From positions 1-49,195 of the forward strand of contig JFBG01000013.1 in assembly GCA_000583135.1 (NCBI GenBank): a stretch of DNA of 49,195 bases. Direction: 5' to 3'. This DNA is from Thioalkalivibrio sp. HK1. GTDB taxonomy: Bacteria > Pseudomonadota > Gammaproteobacteria > HK1. The notes beneath the pieces are model-generated. The model was not told the origin of the DNA. It did no database searches and saw nothing but the letters and a program-made list of their open reading frames with translations. Positions within the stretch are counted from its first letter, which is position 1. Each line of letters begins with the position of its first letter. The position numbers were made by a program, and so were the translations under genes. Below are positions 9,339 through 17,620 of the stretch, in pieces.

Positions 9339-9731
9339 TCAATCGCCGAAAGTGACCAGCCGATCGCATTCGATCGCGGCTTCCACCAACTGACCGAGCC
9401 CGGAAATCCGAAATCCCGGGGCGATGTTGTCGGCATCCTTGGCGTTTCTTTTGGCCTCGTCGGGATCGCATATACCGCGTCTTTGGGCGGCGGCCACGCA
9501 CAGCACGAGATCCACACCGTGAGTCCTGGCCAATTCACTCCATCTTTGCTGAATATGCCGATCGTCTTGGGGCGGGGTCATCAAACGAGTGCCGTTGTTG
9601 ACCCCGTCGTGATAGAAGAACACGCGAAAAATCTCATGCCCCTTGGCAAGGGCGGCGCAGGCGAAGCGATAGGCGCTATCCGCCGCCTGATGTTGGTAAG
9701 GGCCCTCGTTGACCAGCAATCCGATTTTCAT
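9339..9731 (-). CDS. dsrE: DsrE, catalytic subunit of the DsrEFH sulfurtransferase
   Basis: The 130-residue TusD-like protein begins MKIGLLVNEGPYQHQ. Cys78 in DLVLCVAAAQRRGI is the active cysteine that carries persulfide sulfur before transfer to DsrC; its number matches Allochromatium DsrE. The ATG at 9731 is preferred over 9743 because the family begins with this beta strand. It lies directly downstream of dsrB. Confidence 0.95.
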   Translation of the reverse strand: MKIGLLVNEGPYQHQAADSAYRFACAALAKGHEIFRVFFYHDGVNNGTRLMTPPQDDRHIQQRWSELARTHGVDLVLCVAAAQRRGICDPDEAKRNAKDADNIAPGFRISGLGQLVEAAIECDRLVTFGD

Positions 9732-9764
9732 CGTTCTTGGCATCCGCTTGATCGATACGAATCG

Positions 9765-10838
9765 TCAAAATCTCAGGTGCGCCGAGGCGTTGAGGCTCTT
9801 GCGCGAGCCCCGCCAGTTATCGATATGGAATTTCGTGAACGGCAACTCGGTCAACTCGAAAAAGCGCGGCCAGCCGATACGATCGATCCAATCGTTGATC
9901 CGCTCCCAATCGCGAGCGTCCTCTTTATAGGCGCGCAGGATATTTTTGACGACCGCCGTCGCCTCCGGCCATCTGGGGGGATTGTTCGGAATTCCGGCCG
10001 CGACCAACTTCTGAAACGAGGGCTTGCTGCGAGCGTTGGAATGATTGCCCCCCACCCATATCGCGAGTTTCGAGTGCTCGGGATCATTGATCTGCATCGG
10101 AGTGCAAGGGGGATAGCAGGCTCCGCAACATATACATTTCTTCTCGTCGACTTCCAAAGAGGGCTTGCCGTTGACCATTGCCGGACGGATGGCGGCGACC
10201 GGACAACGCGCCACCACCGAAGGGCGCTCGCAGATATTCGCCACCAAGTCGTGATTGATCTTCGGCGGCTTCGTATGCTGGATATTGATCGCGATATCCC
10301 CCTGACCGCCGCAGTTGATCTGGCAGCAGGAGGTGGTGATATGCACCCGATTGGGCATTTCGGCATTGCGAAACTCGTCGATCAGCTCGTCCATCATGGC
10401 CTTGACGACGCCGGAGGCGTCGGTGCCCGGGATATCGCAGTGGAGCCAGCCTTGGGTATGGGAAATGAAGGCGACGGTATTTTGAGTGCCGCCGACGACG
10501 AAACCCTCGGCTTCCAAGGCTTCGATCAAAGGATCGACCTTCTCTTGCCGATCGACCATATATTCGATATTGCTGCGAATGGTGAAGCGAACATGGCCAT
10601 CTGCATAGCGATCACCTAAATCGCAAAGTTTTCGCAGCGTGAAAACATCCAGAATACGCTGGGTGCCGACCCGCACCGTCCAGACCTCGTCGCCGCTCTC
10701 GGCGACATGACAAAGCACTCCGGGGCGAGGGTGGGTGTGGTATTTCCACTGCCCGAAATTGCGCACCATCGTCGGGTGCATGTACTGAAATCCGTCGGGG
10801 CAGCCGGATTCGATCGGCATGCGATGTTTTTGCGCCAT
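9765..10838 (-). CDS. dsrB: DsrB, reverse dissimilatory sulfite reductase beta subunit
   Basis: The 357-residue protein pairs with DsrA in a cytoplasmic alpha2beta2 siroheme enzyme that here oxidises sulfane sulfur to sulfite. Cysteines C171, C172 and C176 (SCCQINCGGQGD) belong to the cluster-siroheme region. A ferredoxin domain follows with C235, C238, C241 and C245 (KKCICCGACYPPC). N- and C-terminal family stretches (HPTMVRNFGQWKYHTHPRPG; WERINDWIDRIGWPRFFE) are intact. A purine-rich AGGGAAGA precedes the ATG at 10838. Confidence 0.97.
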   Translation of the reverse strand: MAQKHRMPIESGCPDGFQYMHPTMVRNFGQWKYHTHPRPGVLCHVAESGDEVWTVRVGTQRILDVFTLRKLCDLGDRYADGHVRFTIRSNIEYMVDRQEKVDPLIEALEAEGFVVGGTQNTVAFISHTQGWLHCDIPGTDASGVVKAMMDELIDEFRNAEMPNRVHITTSCCQINCGGQGDIAINIQHTKPPKINHDLVANICERPSVVARCPVAAIRPAMVNGKPSLEVDEKKCICCGACYPPCTPMQINDPEHSKLAIWVGGNHSNARSKPSFQKLVAAGIPNNPPRWPEATAVVKNILRAYKEDARDWERINDWIDRIGWPRFFELTELPFTKFHIDNWRGSRKSLNASAHLRF

Positions 10839-10999
10839 CTTCGATCTTCCCTCTTTATGCGTGTTTTTCGGGCCCTTGTTTCAAGGCCTTCTCGTCGATT
10901 CTCTATCGTCGGGAGCGGCAAGATGCGATACCGAAATCCGAGATTTCGTTTTCAATCGATACCGATATCGATATCGACCTCGATCCGGCTCCGACGACT

Positions 11000-12307
11000 C
11001 TAAGCCGCCGATTGATCGGATGCCTTCTCGCCCTTCGGCGACGCATCCTTGGTCTTTGCGGCAGTCTGACGGCGATCGAACCACTTCGCCGCCTCCTCGT
11101 CCCAATCATCGGTGCGCACATAAGAACTCTCGCGCGGATGAGCGATCATGTTGGGATCCGGCTCCAAGCCGATCCCTTCGAGGAAGTTGACCAACCCGAT
11201 ACGCTCGATCATCTCCCCGGTGCGTTCGTGCTCGAGGGCGTTCTCGGCGAAGAAATCGATCGTCTCCTCGGCGATCTCCACGATGCGGGCGTAATCCTCT
11301 TTGGTTTCGAGCCTCATGAAAGGCACGATCACGGTGCCGAAAAGATCGCCGATCTTGAGGGTGCGCTTGCCCCCGATCAGAATGGACACCCCCTTTTCAT
11401 CCCCCGGGGAAAGGCATTTCGGCATCACGTTCAGGCAGTGCATGCAGCGCACGCAGTTGCGGTTATCGACCTCGAGGCTATCGTCATCGGCCAAGGACAG
11501 GGCATTGGTCGGGCAGCGGGTGATCACGTTGTCGATGAGATATTTACGTCCCTTGCGCTCGATATAGGCCTTCACCTCAGCCTGATCGACCTTCATATCG
11601 TCCCGCCACGTGCCGATCACCGCGAAATCCGCCCGCTCGATCGAATTCATGCAATCGTTCGGACAGCCCGAGACCTTGAATTTGAATTTATAAGGCAACG
11701 CCGGACGATGGACATCGTCGACGAAGTTATTGACCAAGGAACGATGGATGGCGTGCTCGTTACAACAGGATTGTTCGCAGCGAGCCGCCCCCACGCAGGA
11801 TTGCGCGGTGCGCACGCAAGGGCCCGCCCCTCCCAAGTCGAATCCGTAATCGTTGATCTCGTCGAAGAAATGCTGGGTGTTTTCGGTATCGGCGCCGATA
11901 AACATGATATTGCCGGTCTGACCATGAAAGGTCACCAGCCCCGAACCCCATTTTTCCCACGAATCGGCGAGTTTGCGCAAGATATCGGTGGTGTAGTGAT
12001 TGCCCGCCGGAGGTTGTACGCGCAGGGTATGGAATTCGCGCGATTTGGGATATTGATCGCCGACCTCGGAAAAACGGGGAATGATGCCCCCGCCATAGCC
12101 GTAGACGCTGACCGTTCCGCCTTTCCAATAGCCGCGCCGGGTCTCGTAGGAGTGCTCGAGCTGACCCAGGAGATCATTGGCCATTGCATTGATTCGGCCC
12201 TCTTCATGATCGTCCCGCAGGCGTTTGATGCCGGAGATGAAACTCGGCCATGGTCCTTGTTCGAGCTGATCCAGCATGGGAGTGTCGTGCTTTTTCATGG
12301 CGTTCAT
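11000..12307 (-). CDS. dsrA: DsrA, reverse dissimilatory sulfite reductase alpha subunit
   Basis: The 435-residue protein contains the coupled siroheme-[4Fe-4S] ligands as C171-x5-C177 and C215-x3-C219 (VSGCPNDC), and a ferredoxin insert with C285, C288, C291 and C298. It is the first gene of the cluster and is preceded by AGGAGG. That site lies 3 bases before the ATG at 12307 and 12 before a second in-frame ATG at 12298; the protein from 12298 (MKKHDTPMLDQLEQGPW) looks most like other DsrA starts, so either is possible. The C-terminus carries a lysine- and serine-rich tail. The 161 bases before dsrB hold alternating GATATC/ATCGAT sequence. Confidence 0.97.
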   Translation of the reverse strand: MNAMKKHDTPMLDQLEQGPWPSFISGIKRLRDDHEEGRINAMANDLLGQLEHSYETRRGYWKGGTVSVYGYGGGIIPRFSEVGDQYPKSREFHTLRVQPPAGNHYTTDILRKLADSWEKWGSGLVTFHGQTGNIMFIGADTENTQHFFDEINDYGFDLGGAGPCVRTAQSCVGAARCEQSCCNEHAIHRSLVNNFVDDVHRPALPYKFKFKVSGCPNDCMNSIERADFAVIGTWRDDMKVDQAEVKAYIERKGRKYLIDNVITRCPTNALSLADDDSLEVDNRNCVRCMHCLNVMPKCLSPGDEKGVSILIGGKRTLKIGDLFGTVIVPFMRLETKEDYARIVEIAEETIDFFAENALEHERTGEMIERIGLVNFLEGIGLEPDPNMIAHPRESSYVRTDDWDEEAAKWFDRRQTAAKTKDASPKGEKASDQSAA

Positions 12308-12345
12308 CGACCTCCTGATTGGAAAATCACGGGGATATTCGCATC

Positions 12346-12373
12346 ATTCTAATCAGGCGCATATTCGTTTCAA
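12346..12373 (-). promoter_or_regulatory. Candidate sigma70-type promoter for the dsr cluster
   Basis: On the minus strand TTGAAA (12368-12373) and TAGAAT (12346-12351) are separated by 16 bases and lie about 40 bases upstream of dsrA. Both boxes match four to five of six consensus positions. No operator is recognisable. Confidence 0.5.
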
Positions 12374-12740
12374 TACGCCCGATGGGAGGGTGATCATCGA
12401 TTTTTTCTATTCCGATATGGATATATTCCTTCGAAAACGACCCTCTTTCGTCAGCATGCCCATCGACGGGTCAATCGATATGTCGATCGATAACGAACAC
12501 CTCGATCGAGCGCCTCTTTTCCTCGACATTTTTCTTTCGCACCCGGCGTAGTCTTTTTCGCACCCTCATGGGAGCCTCGATTTCCAAGGAGATCGATGTG
12601 CACATCGGATTGGCGCTATCGAGCGATCGAAAAACCCTTTGACCTTTTCGCTCAAACCCCGATGATGAGTCCGGCGGATGGGCCGGGCGGTGATGAACGA
12701 TATATCTTGAACCTTGCTTCTTGCGCCGACGATTACGCTT
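12374..12740. other. Intergenic region without a recognised gene
   Basis: Between the dsr promoter and the convergent 3' end of the repeat-protein gene. It holds several GATATGGATAT and CGATATGTCGATCGAT-like alternating stretches. No frame on either strand has a ribosome site and plausible protein. Confidence 0.5.
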
Positions 12741-13256
12741 CTACTGCGCCCGCAAAGATTCGATGGCCTTGATCAACGCTTTTCGGACGAAGGCCTCTTT
12801 CGCCGCATCCTGCCGATCTCGGCTAACACCCAAGATATCGATGAGCTCCCGCTCGATGACGGCATATTCGGCTTCCCTTTGCGCCGAAGTGATCCCGTAG
12901 TCGATCGGCTTGTGCCGGAGGAAGCTTTCCCTCGCATCCCCCCTTTGCGCCTTTCGAGCGTTGATGGCGTCGATCGTCACTCGCCGGATGAAGGCCTCTT
13001 CCGCCTCGTCTCTATGGCCATCCGGGACATCGATGAAGTCGATGAGCCCTTGTCGGATGAAGGCATATTCCCTTTTCACCTGCACTGCGTGCATCTTGGC
13101 GAACGATGCCTCCTTCGGCCTTTCCATCGACTCTCGGCCACCGCTCCCTCCCCATATCTTTCCATCGATCCAGAACATGGCGATGATCGAAGCAAAGAAG
13201 GTCGGCGCCGCAAGGATACCCGCCAATATCCAACAAACGATACGCCCAAGTGTCAT
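12741..13256 (-). CDS. Membrane-anchored protein with five ~25-residue helical repeats
   Basis: I do not recognise the family. The 171-residue product starts with one long or two short hydrophobic helices (residues 5-33), then a polar linker. Five imperfect repeats follow from about residue 62 to the end, with the pattern [EY]-[AS]-F-[IL]-R-x3-I-D-x-I: YAFIRQGLIDFI, EAFIRRVTIDAI, ESFLRHKPIDYG, YAVIERELIDIL and EAFVRKALIKAI. The charged repeats suggest amphipathic helices or a coiled structure, probably cytoplasmic. A GGTGG precedes the ATG. It is transcribed toward the dsr cluster from its own unit. Confidence 0.65.
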   Translation of the reverse strand: MTLGRIVCWILAGILAAPTFFASIIAMFWIDGKIWGGSGGRESMERPKEASFAKMHAVQVKREYAFIRQGLIDFIDVPDGHRDEAEEAFIRRVTIDAINARKAQRGDARESFLRHKPIDYGITSAQREAEYAVIERELIDILGVSRDRQDAAKEAFVRKALIKAIESLRAQ

Positions 13257-13558
13257 CGATATTCCACCGTTTTCGCCACCGCTCTCACCGAAGGCCGATC
13301 CTCGACGGCATCGACGAGACGATGCCTAAGATACCAAGACTCCAATCCAAGGCTCCAACCGATGTCCCTCGCCGATGACACATCCCCTCATCTTTTTTCA
13401 CCGGGCTCAATATGGGATCGAGGAATCTCGTCGGGCTTTCGACTCGCCTTGGCCCTCGCTCGATGCGGTCTCATTCCACATCCCTCGGGCCACAAGACGC
13501 CAAATGGCATCGATCCGACAGTCGTTTCTTGTTCCCATCGGTCCGCCGGCGGTTTTTA
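13257..13558. other. Divergent intergenic region
   Basis: It separates the repeat-protein gene (minus) from the small Cys/His protein (plus). No supported coding frame. Its right end becomes AT-rich and leads into a promoter. Confidence 0.45.
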
Positions 13559-13588
13559 TTGACTAAACATTTATTTTATGCTTATATG
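13559..13588 (+). promoter_or_regulatory. Strong promoter for the small Cys/His-rich protein
   Basis: TTGACT (13559-13564) and TATATG (13583-13588) are 18 bases apart in an AT-rich stretch unlike its surroundings. The gene begins 46 bases downstream of the -10 box. This suggests high or constitutive expression. Confidence 0.6.
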
Positions 13589-13633
13589 AAAAAAGTTTTT
13601 CAAATTCAACATAACTACTCAAGGAGATGCGCC

Positions 13634-13855
13634 ATGTCCGGTCCCGGCGAATACTTCGTGAACAAAAAACCCCAAGAAAACGGTGAACACGAGATTCATA
13701 ACGGCTCCGATCCATGTCGTTGCTTCCCCGCACCGGAGAACTTGGTATCCCTCGGCCAATGCATCGACTGCCATAAAGCCGTCGCCATCGCAAGGAGGTA
13801 TTACTCGAAGGTCGATGGCTGCAAGTACTGCGCCCTCGCTTGCCACAAAGGGTAA
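13634..13855 (+). CDS. Small conserved cysteine/histidine-rich protein
   Basis: This 73-residue protein resembles an uncharacterised family of small proteins I recall as having the layout YFVNKKPQ..GEHE.H, then a cysteine, a LPAPENR-like turn, and a C-terminal VDGCKYC...CH. Here residues C-R-C, CIDCHKA and CKYCALACHKG supply six cysteines and several histidines. There is no signal peptide, so the CxxCH is more likely a metal site than a heme site. AAGGAG lies 7 bases before the ATG, and a strong promoter lies just upstream. The role is unknown. It is convergent with the nitrile hydratase operon. Confidence 0.8.
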   Translation: MSGPGEYFVNKKPQENGEHEIHNGSDPCRCFPAPENLVSLGQCIDCHKAVAIARRYYSKVDGCKYCALACHKG

Positions 13856-13986
13856 AGGCATCGACGGTGCGGAAAAAATCGCCGAATCCTCGCTACCGAA
13901 ATCGACGAGCGATCGAAAACGGCGAGAGAAGAAGGGGAAGGCGATTGAAGGATAAGGGGCGTCGATGCCGGAGCTGAAAAGACGCT

Positions 13987-14409
13987 TTATCGCTTTTTCA
14001 AATCATCGAGCAAACGGATCGGCTCGCCGTGAGGGGAGGCGATCGCCGCCGCCTCCCATTGCGAGCGCCTAGCTTCTCGCTGCTCGAAAGATATCAACTC
14101 CACCTCGGCAAGAAGCCCCTCCAAGGCCGCAAGCCAGTGTTCGTAATAGCCTTTTGGCTTCGATGAGCCGTCGGCGGATGCGATCTCGCGGGCGAGGGCA
14201 TCGGCCCACCGCTGCCATGTAAAAACCCCGCGTTCGTGCAAAGCCACGACCATCGCAAAGGCTTGGGCCTCCCATGGCGCTTGGAATAGCGGACCATCGT
14301 CATCGCGGGGAATCGCGGGCAAGGATTCAAGATCGGCAATCGCCGACGCCATCGGATTCGACGGCTCGATCGCCGATATCGCGGGGGGTTCGGGCTCAAA
14401 CGGACTCAA
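13987..14409 (-). CDS. Nitrile hydratase accessory protein (P14K/NhlE-like activator)
   Basis: The 140-residue protein resembles the N-terminal half of the nitrile hydratase beta subunit: APWEAQAFAMVVALHERGVFTWQRWADALAREI and GYYEHWLAALEGLLAE. Such proteins escort the alpha subunit during cobalt insertion. The beta stop overlaps its start, and the best start is a TTG at 14409 ([10 protein letters not shown] follows); an ATG at 14442 would overlap beta further. It is the last gene of the operon. Confidence 0.85.
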   Translation of the reverse strand: MSPFEPEPPAISAIEPSNPMASAIADLESLPAIPRDDDGPLFQAPWEAQAFAMVVALHERGVFTWQRWADALAREIASADGSSKPKGYYEHWLAALEGLLAEVELISFEQREARRSQWEAAAIASPHGEPIRLLDDLKKR

Positions 14410-15073
14410 GGTGAGGCTCCCAAAGATCGAGACGAACGACATCGCGGGCAACGGCCCCTTCGCCCCATAACTCCTCGGCCGTGAACTCCACGTTGTAGAG
14501 GTGTTCGCCCTCGCCCTTTCCCAAGCCCTGCGCATTGGTATCGGCAAAGATATGCGCCCCTCGGCATTCGCGTACGATGCCGCAACGACCGCGGGCGTAG
14601 CGCGGCAAGCGGGTGTGCCCGATCGGGTGGTGGTTGCGGGCGCGCACCCGATCGCCCAAACGAAAACGCGGCGATCGCTCGGTCGGCACGGAAACGGAAG
14701 ACCCTTGCGCGAAGGCGGCGAGCACCTGATCGGCATTCATCGCCGCCGGGGCATCGGGCACCGGCGATGCGCGCGAAAGATCCCCTCGCATTCGAGCCTC
14801 GATCTCCTGCACACTTATCAATCCGCTTTCGACCAACAAGGTCTCCAATCCGTGCAGCCAGTGTTCGTAGTAGCCGGTGCTCAGGTATTCATCGGGCTTC
14901 ATCCGCTCCCGGGCATGGCGCGACATATCGAGATTCCAACGCTTGGTAAACGCGGCGGCGAGGGTGATGGCGAAGCATCGGCGCTCCCACTCATGGGCGA
15001 AGATCGGCTCGTTTGGATCGGGATCGATCGGGCCGAATCCGTGCATGCCTCCCAAGTCGTGGGCACCGTTCAT
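14396..15073 (-). CDS. nthB: Nitrile hydratase beta subunit
   Basis: The 225-residue protein begins [16 protein letters not shown], a hallmark of the beta subunit. It continues with [24 protein letters not shown] and the C-terminal SH3-like barrel ([27 protein letters not shown]). It closes the active site over the metal bound by alpha. Both halves are fused, which separates it from thiocyanate hydrolase, whose alpha and beta subunits correspond to separate halves. The ATG overlaps the alpha stop (ATGA). Confidence 0.93.
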   Translation of the reverse strand: MNGAHDLGGMHGFGPIDPDPNEPIFAHEWERRCFAITLAAAFTKRWNLDMSRHARERMKPDEYLSTGYYEHWLHGLETLLVESGLISVQEIEARMRGDLSRASPVPDAPAAMNADQVLAAFAQGSSVSVPTERSPRFRLGDRVRARNHHPIGHTRLPRYARGRCGIVRECRGAHIFADTNAQGLGKGEGEHLYNVEFTAEELWGEGAVARDVVRLDLWEPHLESV

Positions 15074-15747
15074 CGTCCATCTCCTTGGCCTCGCCTTGCG
15101 GCTTCGGGGGGATTCGGGGATTCGACGATCCCCACCCCGATCATCGCATCGCGGGTGACCAGCGCCGCCAGCGCCTCCTCGTCGAGATCCTCGGTACCGG
15201 CCGGACGACGCGGCAAAACGAGGTAGCGCATCTCCGCGGTGCTGTCCCAAACCCGGATTTCGACCTCATCTGGGATCCGCAATCCGAATTCCTTCAGCAC
15301 CCCTCGAGGATCGGATACCGCGCGGGCGCGATAAGGGGCCGATTTATACCAAGTCGGGGGCAAACCGAGCGTGGGCCACGGATAGCAGGAACAAAGGGTG
15401 CAGACCACGAGGTTATGCACCCGCTCGTCATTGACCACCACCTGCGTATGCTCGCCTTGGCGCCCTTGGAAACCGAGCTCCGCGATGGCCGAGGTGGCAT
15501 CTTCGAGCAACCGCTGTCGGTATTGCGGGTCGGTCCAAGCCTTTGCGACCACCCTCGCCCCGTTGCGCGGCCCGACCCGGGTCTCGTAGTTCTCGATGAT
15601 CGCATCGAGCGCCGCCGGATCCACCAAACCCTTCTCGACGAGCAAGGATTCCAAGGCCCGCACCCGAAGTTCCGTATCGCAAAGGCGGGGCTCGTCGTGC
15701 GATCCCGAATCGTGATGATGGTGATGGTGATGATGGTCACTGCTCAT
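15070..15747 (-). CDS. nthA: Cobalt-type nitrile hydratase alpha subunit with poly-His N-terminus
   Basis: The enzyme hydrates nitriles to amides in the cytoplasm. The metal site is C116-T-L-C119-S120-C121; threonine at the second position marks the cobalt type, while serine is usual in iron enzymes. The 225-residue protein starts MSSD followed by eight histidines (residues 5-12), a natural metal-binding leader. [25 protein letters not shown] and [13 protein letters not shown] are typical. The upstream in-frame extension to 15828 lacks similarity, so the ATG at 15747 is used. First gene of a three-gene operon. Confidence 0.93.
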   Translation of the reverse strand: MSSDHHHHHHHHDSGSHDEPRLCDTELRVRALESLLVEKGLVDPAALDAIIENYETRVGPRNGARVVAKAWTDPQYRQRLLEDATSAIAELGFQGRQGEHTQVVVNDERVHNLVVCTLCSCYPWPTLGLPPTWYKSAPYRARAVSDPRGVLKEFGLRIPDEVEIRVWDSTAEMRYLVLPRRPAGTEDLDEEALAALVTRDAMIGVGIVESPNPPEAARRGQGDGR

Positions 15748-16098
15748 CCGCGCGATGCTCCCGCAGGTTTTGACCGCCACGTCGATCCTTGGCCTCGGGC
15801 CTTGCCTGTCCATTCGAATTCTGGGCAACGGAAACGTCCGAGATGATCCGCACCCATCGATTTTCGGCGAACTCCATCAGGCTTCGATCCGAAGGCGCTG
15901 CCAAAGGGGAATGGATTTCCCCCGAGGGTCGAAGCGGATCGAGTCCGGCGGCACGACGACCGGATCGCCATGATCGCTCGGTGCCGATGGCAAGACCCTC
16001 GATGCGCTCGAGGGCCTTGATGGATCCTCAGAAACCTACCCGCGTGGGTATAGACGCACCGCCCTTGACCTACTCTTCGAACCCAAGCCTTGGCCAAA
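15748..16098. other. Intergenic region upstream of nitrile hydratase
   Basis: No supported gene. It must hold the nitrile hydratase promoter and the 3' end of the proline-rich protein transcript, but I see no clear boxes or strong hairpin. Confidence 0.4.
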
Positions 16099-17103
16099 TC
16101 AGTAATGCCAATGCGGGATAGGCTCCGGCCGCGGGCCCGCCCATTCGGAAAAGACCGCCCAAAGATGGTAGCGAATCCGATGCGCCGCATCCTGATCGAT
16201 GCTCTCCACCGCGGGCATCAATTCCAATGCGGCTCGGAACTCTCCCTCGTCGACGAGCAAGATGGCGGCCCCTTCCAAAGCGTAGGCCGCCTGCGCCCAC
16301 TGCTGCATCCGCCACAGAACATTGCCCATCTCGCCCCAAACCACGTGGCTTTCGGGATCGATATCGGCCGCCACGCGATAGTGCGCAAGGGCATCGGACA
16401 ATCGCCCTTCCCATGCCGCCTTGCGAGCGGCTTCCATCGACAGATCGAAGTCCATCGCCACCACCGATGGCGGGCGCGGCCATTGCGGCCACGAGGGGGG
16501 CCAAGCGGGATGAGTCCGATGAGTGTCCGTTCGCGGCATTCGAGGCGGGGGGAAAAACGAACGCGATCGTTGCATCGGCGGGGGATCGAAACCATCCGGT
16601 GCCGGTCGATCCCCGAAATTGCCCGCCTCGGGGGGATCGACATGAACCCCTGCGTGCATCTCGCCGGAAGGCGCAGGCGCACGAGAGGGCGGCGGGATCG
16701 ATGCCACATCCTCGCTTGCACCTTGCGCCGACGAGGTGGAAGGCAAAGCGGGCGCCATCGTCTCTTGCGACGAGCCGGAGGCGGACATCGACTCCACCGA
16801 GGCTTCGGCGCTCGGTTCGGGCCGAGGTTCGGGTTCGGGTTCGGGTTCTGGCTCAGGCTGGGATACGGGCTCGGGGATTCGAGAGTCTTCGGATTCCCCC
16901 ACCGAAGACTCAGGCAAGGAGGGCTCGGTGGTCGATGCGTCGGCGATGGCAATATCGGGCTCCGATGTCCCCTCTTCGTGGATCGGCTCTTTCGGGGGAT
17001 CACCGAAAACCCACACCGCCAGCGCCCATATCAAAATGCTCGCGATCAGAACCCTAAAGCCGGTCAGCTGTTGCATGGTTTTATGGTCTTCATTGGTTGG
17101 CAT
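16099..17103 (-). CDS. Membrane-anchored proline-rich protein with TPR-like C-terminus
   Basis: About 334 residues. An N-terminal helix (FRVLIASILIWALAVWVFG) anchors it. A long low-complexity Pro/Glu/Ser linker follows, including PEPEPEPEPEPRPEP encoded by a GGTTCG hexamer run near 16,820-16,850. The C-terminal ~120 residues form paired helices (AWEGRLSDALAHYRVAADIDPESHVVWGEMGNVLW) like TPR units. The layout suggests a periplasmic scaffold reaching from the inner membrane, but no family is recognised. The start is either 17103 or 17076; neither has a strong ribosome site. The hexamer run could vary in copy number. Confidence 0.7.
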   Translation of the reverse strand: MPTNEDHKTMQQLTGFRVLIASILIWALAVWVFGDPPKEPIHEEGTSEPDIAIADASTTEPSLPESSVGESEDSRIPEPVSQPEPEPEPEPEPRPEPSAEASVESMSASGSSQETMAPALPSTSSAQGASEDVASIPPPSRAPAPSGEMHAGVHVDPPEAGNFGDRPAPDGFDPPPMQRSRSFFPPPRMPRTDTHRTHPAWPPSWPQWPRPPSVVAMDFDLSMEAARKAAWEGRLSDALAHYRVAADIDPESHVVWGEMGNVLWRMQQWAQAAYALEGAAILLVDEGEFRAALELMPAVESIDQDAAHRIRYHLWAVFSEWAGPRPEPIPHWHY

Positions 17104-17620
17104 CTTTTCGATGAGCGATCTTCGAAGCGTGCATCCGAAGATCGATGATTGGCGGGAATACGATCGAGGCGATGTCAATCATACCCATTTTGCACACGAT
17201 AACTATAATGAAAAATTCGAGCGGGCAAGACGATCGTACCGAAAGAGACAACGATGCTTCATCGATCCCATGAATCCAAGGGATATCTTCGAAGGAGATC
17301 GGCATGAATCGTCTACCGACGATACCCGCCTGATCCGATCCTCGGCATCCGCCGCTCGAGTCCACGATGCGATGACGCCATGAATCCACCGCCACTCGCC
17401 GCCATTGCCCACCATCCGAATCATCCGATAAAAGCCGAATAAGCGGCAAGGCACCTTGGCTTCTAGCAAGACAATGCGAACATGGCTCGGATCGCCTCGA
17501 TAGCAGGCGAGACGGCCTCGACGCCTAAGATCCCTCGTTCCATGCCCCGAAAGATTCGCACCCTCATCGGCAAAAGGGACAATCCCGACCACCGCCTTCG
17601 CCACCTACGGAGATCTCCCG
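17104..17620. other. Divergent intergenic region
   Basis: It separates the proline-rich protein from the selenoprotein gene. A TATAAT lies at 17204-17209 (plus) without a good -35 box. Frames on both strands look non-coding. Confidence 0.4.

Noticed and set aside
11600..11625. parS-like CACGTG
   Set aside because: A CACGTG core occurs inside dsrA but without the flanking arms of a parS palindrome.
486..12307. Reductive (sulfate-reducer) dsr system
   Set aside because: Presence of dsrEFH and dsrL and the Allochromatium-like order indicate the oxidative type.
13987..15747. Thiocyanate hydrolase (scnABC)
   Set aside because: The beta subunit is a single full-length protein, whereas thiocyanate hydrolase has separate alpha and beta chains; the third gene is an accessory protein.
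15744..16190. Minus-strand frame upstream of nitrile hydratase
   Set aside because: Arg-rich, no ribosome site, overlaps the end of the proline-rich gene; looks like a shadow frame.
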